Assembly (NCBI GenBank): GCA_028705705.1
Contig: JAQWCZ010000081.1
Coordinates: forward strand, 1 to 8,230
Direction of reading: 5' to 3'
DNA: 8,230 bases
From: Paludibacter sp.
GTDB taxonomy: Bacteria; Bacteroidota; Bacteroidia; Bacteroidales; Paludibacteraceae
Below the pieces are notes generated by a model. It was not told the origin of the DNA. It saw only the letters and a list, made by a program, of their open reading frames with translations, and did no database searches. The translations under genes and the position numbers were made by a program. This document shows, one piece after another, positions 6,143 through 8,230 of this stretch (the stretch's first letter is position 1; every line of letters starts with the position of its first letter).

Positions 6143-7939
6143 CTATTTTTTCTTTTCTTTCAGCAACTCCTCCGGTTTCTTATTAAGCATTGCCGGATCA
6201 AGATGATTCCAGCTTTCTTCAATCTCCCAGTTGGCCTTCAGCGTCATTTTTTTGTTAAAATAACATACAGCTTCAGCTTGCCTTCTTTTTTCTAAATCAC
6301 CCGGATCCCACAACCCGTTTTGGTTGTTATCAACAAACAACCGCACAAAATAATCACCCGGTTTAAGGTATTTAAATAAATTCCCTTTTGGTTTCGCTTT
6401 TTGAGTCTGAACGACAGTTTCTTTCGAATCCAGCACTTGCAAGACCACAAGCGAATCATATTTCTGCAGGATAATTTTCAAAGCAGAATATTCATCCAAA
6501 GATTTAATTTTGAATGGAGTTTTTTGTTCGTTTGTACTTCTATTGTAAATACTGATAAATGCTGCAGAATCAAGTCGTAACTCATATTCTTCCTCTGGTT
6601 TCCACACATGCCGGATTAGAAATTTACGACGAATCGAATCCAGGGGTAACCAGGTAAAATTAATGGGATTAAAAATTGAATCAACCTTTTGAACAAGTTT
6701 TATTTTTTCATTATGAATTGAATCCAGCGGTTCCTCAAATTCAATCTGGATATCTCTGTATAAATCAAAATTTCCGGCTAAATTGGTTTTAAAAGTCAAT
6801 GGAGTGATGAGCTTTGGTTTACCATCTTTTGTTTTAACAGTCGTTTTAGGTTTCCTTAAAACAAGTTTAAGTGTATCAATCGTTGAAACCAGTTGAAACA
6901 AAGAGTCCGACTTTAAATAGCTTACAGCCATACTCAAGGTATCCTGCTTATATACAGCAGAATCCGGAATCCAATACACCAGACTATCCTTTCTTTCCGT
7001 TTTTTGAATCAGGAACTGTGTGTTAAGCTCAAAATTGATTGGTTCGATTTTCGGCAAACTATCCTGTCTATCATTGAAAAACAAATGAAAGTATTTTTCA
7101 GCAGGACGTTCGGATTTTACCAAATACTGTCTTTTTTTGCTTTCCTTGAATAATTTCATGACTAAATCATCAGGTAAGTAAGTCAATTTTGATTCAGTTT
7201 TGATGGTATCAATGGTAATTGAGTCTTTCCATAAAGTATCCGTTTGCTGTACAACCTTAATCTGCGGAATCACAATTGAGTCGTAAAATGCAATTCCTTC
7301 TCCAGGTTGATAATAAAAATCCCGGTTCAAATCCGTCAGAGCATATAACTTATATTTTCCCTCTTTTATATTTTGAATTGTAAACCGACCTTCATCATCG
7401 GTTTTGGCTACGCGGGTAAACTGATCACGCAGGATAGCTGTGTCATGAAGGTTTTTGTGCAGTCCGACCAACACCCCCGGCATTGGATCAAGGTTCTCAG
7501 CATTGATCAGCTTTCCTGAAACTTGCAGGGTATCTATTTCCTGACCTGTAGCAAAAGAAAAAGTATAATTCGGTAGCGGATTTTTTTCATTCAAATCGAC
7601 AATGGCATTTCCAAACAAAATACTATAGGTTGTACTATCCTGCAAATCATCCTGTATGCTGACTGTCAACACCCGTGCATTGGCTTTCACAATCGGTTGT
7701 GTTTTCTGAGGAGGTGAAATAATTACGTTCTCATTGACTTTCTCAAGAGAAACATTTTCATCAAAAAACACTTGAATTTCCTTTTTCTTATAATTCAAAG
7801 CATTATTAACAGGAATAGTACGCAAAACAACCGGCGGAATAGAATCCTTCGGCCCCCCGGTTGGTCCCGCTGCCCTGTTCGCACAGGAAACAATTGTAAA
7901 AACCAACACAAGCTGTATTATAAGTCTAAAATACTTCAT
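6143..7939 (-). CDS. Outer-envelope lipoprotein with bacterial Ig-like (Big_5/SbsA-type) domain
   Basis: Large predicted lipoprotein (598 aa) of a type common in Bacteroidota; exact function unknown. Signal peptide: basic MKYFR, hydrophobic core to residue 17, lipobox ending VSC with acylated Cys19. The mature protein opens with a flexible PTGGPKDSIPP (26-36), typical of this family. Residues 33-131 look like a Big_5/SbsA Ig-like domain (PPVVLRTIPVNNA, IQVFFDENV, FSFATG). Residues 137-230 resemble a carboxypeptidase-regulatory/CNA-B-like beta domain (VSGKLINAENLDPMPGVLVG, DDEGRFTIQNIKEGKYKLYAL). Residues 231-480 are beta-rich with many Asp-Ser and Lys residues and unassigned. Near the C-terminus, DNNQNGLWDPGD (537-548) resembles a Ca-binding-type loop. 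The tail is Lys/Glu rich. I see no capnocytophagan-type surface-export signal (KDD/QAD) right after Cys19. The ATG at 7939-7937 is set by the signal peptide. No clear promoter lies upstream, so read-through from the DUF2851-like gene is possible. Confidence 0.88.
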   Translation of the reverse strand: MKYFRLIIQLVLVFTIVSCANRAAGPTGGPKDSIPPVVLRTIPVNNALNYKKKEIQVFFDENVSLEKVNENVIISPPQKTQPIVKANARVLTVSIQDDLQDSTTYSILFGNAIVDLNEKNPLPNYTFSFATGQEIDTLQVSGKLINAENLDPMPGVLVGLHKNLHDTAILRDQFTRVAKTDDEGRFTIQNIKEGKYKLYALTDLNRDFYYQPGEGIAFYDSIVIPQIKVVQQTDTLWKDSITIDTIKTESKLTYLPDDLVMKLFKESKKRQYLVKSERPAEKYFHLFFNDRQDSLPKIEPINFELNTQFLIQKTERKDSLVYWIPDSAVYKQDTLSMAVSYLKSDSLFQLVSTIDTLKLVLRKPKTTVKTKDGKPKLITPLTFKTNLAGNFDLYRDIQIEFEEPLDSIHNEKIKLVQKVDSIFNPINFTWLPLDSIRRKFLIRHVWKPEEEYELRLDSAAFISIYNRSTNEQKTPFKIKSLDEYSALKIILQKYDSLVVLQVLDSKETVVQTQKAKPKGNLFKYLKPGDYFVRLFVDNNQNGLWDPGDLEKRRQAEAVCYFNKKMTLKANWEIEESWNHLDPAMLNKKPEELLKEKKK

Positions 7940-8005
7940 TAATTAATCCAATTTTTATAACCACATAAATCACATTAGAACACCTAAGTTTTTCCAACCA
8001 TCAAC

Positions 8006-8037
8006 GACTGGTGACCGGTGACTGGCGACTGGTGACC
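8006..8037. repeat. Heptamer tandem repeat, about 4.6 copies of GACTGGT
   Basis: Consecutive 7-nt units read GACTGGT, GACCGGT, GACTGGC, GACTGGT and a partial GACC, fitting GAYYGGY. The last base is shared with the stop codon of the minus-strand DUF2851-like gene (8037-8039). The array fills about a third of the 97-nt gap before the lipoprotein start, and is visibly more GC-rich than its surroundings. Confidence 0.85.
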
Positions 8038-8230
8038 TAAAGTGTCAGCACCTTATACCCTATCCTGCATCTTAAACAATTCTTGGCTTCGCAATATTTT
8101 TTATACAAACAAATCAGCGCTTGCGAATCGGCTGCTGAATCAAATGTCAAACCCATTTCTCGCCACCTGCGGGTAATATAATTATGCTCAGCTGGAATAT
8201 TATCCAACATCAGCAGGACTTTATCTTTCA
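8037..8230 (-). CDS. C-terminal part of a DUF2851-like protein (5' end outside window)
   Basis: An open minus-strand frame enters from the right edge and stops at TAG (8039-8037), giving 63 visible residues. It starts KDKVLLMLDNIPAEHN, continues with WREMGLTFDSAADSQALICLYKKYC and ends with a cysteine cluster YCEAKNCLRC (C-x4-C-x2-C) followed by RIGYKVLTL. A conserved SQALxxLxxxYC then Cx2C-IG ending is what I recall of the C-terminus of the DUF2851 family, a Bacteroidota protein of unknown function. The Cys cluster could bind a metal. The assignment is from memory of the family pattern, so it is moderate. The gene lies upstream of the lipoprotein gene on the same strand. Confidence 0.7.
   Translation of the reverse strand, partial: KDKVLLMLDNIPAEHNYITRRWREMGLTFDSAADSQALICLYKKYCEAKNCLRCRIGYKVLTL

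Noticed and set aside
8006..8037. CRISPR array
   Set aside because: The units are 7 nt and directly adjoining, with no spacers and no cas genes nearby.
1..8230. A new defence or mobile system spanning the window
   Set aside because: The genes are core-type enzymes in ordinary operons with similar base composition; nothing points to an integrase, restriction, toxin or phage module.

Overview
This AT-rich window looks like chromosomal DNA from a member of the Bacteroidota, probably near Bacteroidales. The evidence is a Pif1-type helicase carrying an HRDC domain, a PTGGPKD-type lipoprotein with a bacterial Ig-like domain, the C-terminus of what looks like a DUF2851 protein, weak Shine-Dalgarno signals, and TAnnTTTG-type -7 boxes in the one divergent promoter region. 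I see no phage, transposon, CRISPR array, toxin-antitoxin or defence locus.

Layout: (1) Positions 1-2138 (+) hold most of a Pif1-like SF1 helicase, cut by the left edge. (2) Positions 2176-4406 (-) form a compact operon, in transcription order: an acidic 107-aa protein of unknown function, a lipid A-type acyltransferase, and a family 2 glycosyltransferase. The last of these starts at a TTG codon that overlaps the acyltransferase stop. (3) Positions 4407-4593 are a divergent promoter region. (4) Positions 4594-5984 (+) carry a divergent DapB-like reductase overlapping by one base with a YcbL-type metallo-beta-lactamase-fold hydrolase. (5) Positions 6143-7939 (-) encode a large Ig-like lipoprotein. 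(6) Positions 8037-8230 (-) are the 3' end of a DUF2851-like gene that enters from the right edge.

The acyltransferase and glycosyltransferase point to outer-membrane or LPS assembly, and the lipoprotein is also an envelope component. The helicase, reductase and hydrolase are housekeeping-type enzymes with no obvious functional link to those genes.

The most distinctive signal is outside the genes. All three gene-end spacers (2134-2187, 6030-6082, 8006-8037) contain short repeats built on 7-8 nt units, each with a different sequence. In two of them the repeat overlaps stop codons. At 2134-2187 one 13-nt word, present in inverted orientation, supplies the stop codons of both converging genes in two different frames. 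I found no convincing new multi-gene system; most of the window is ordinary core genome.
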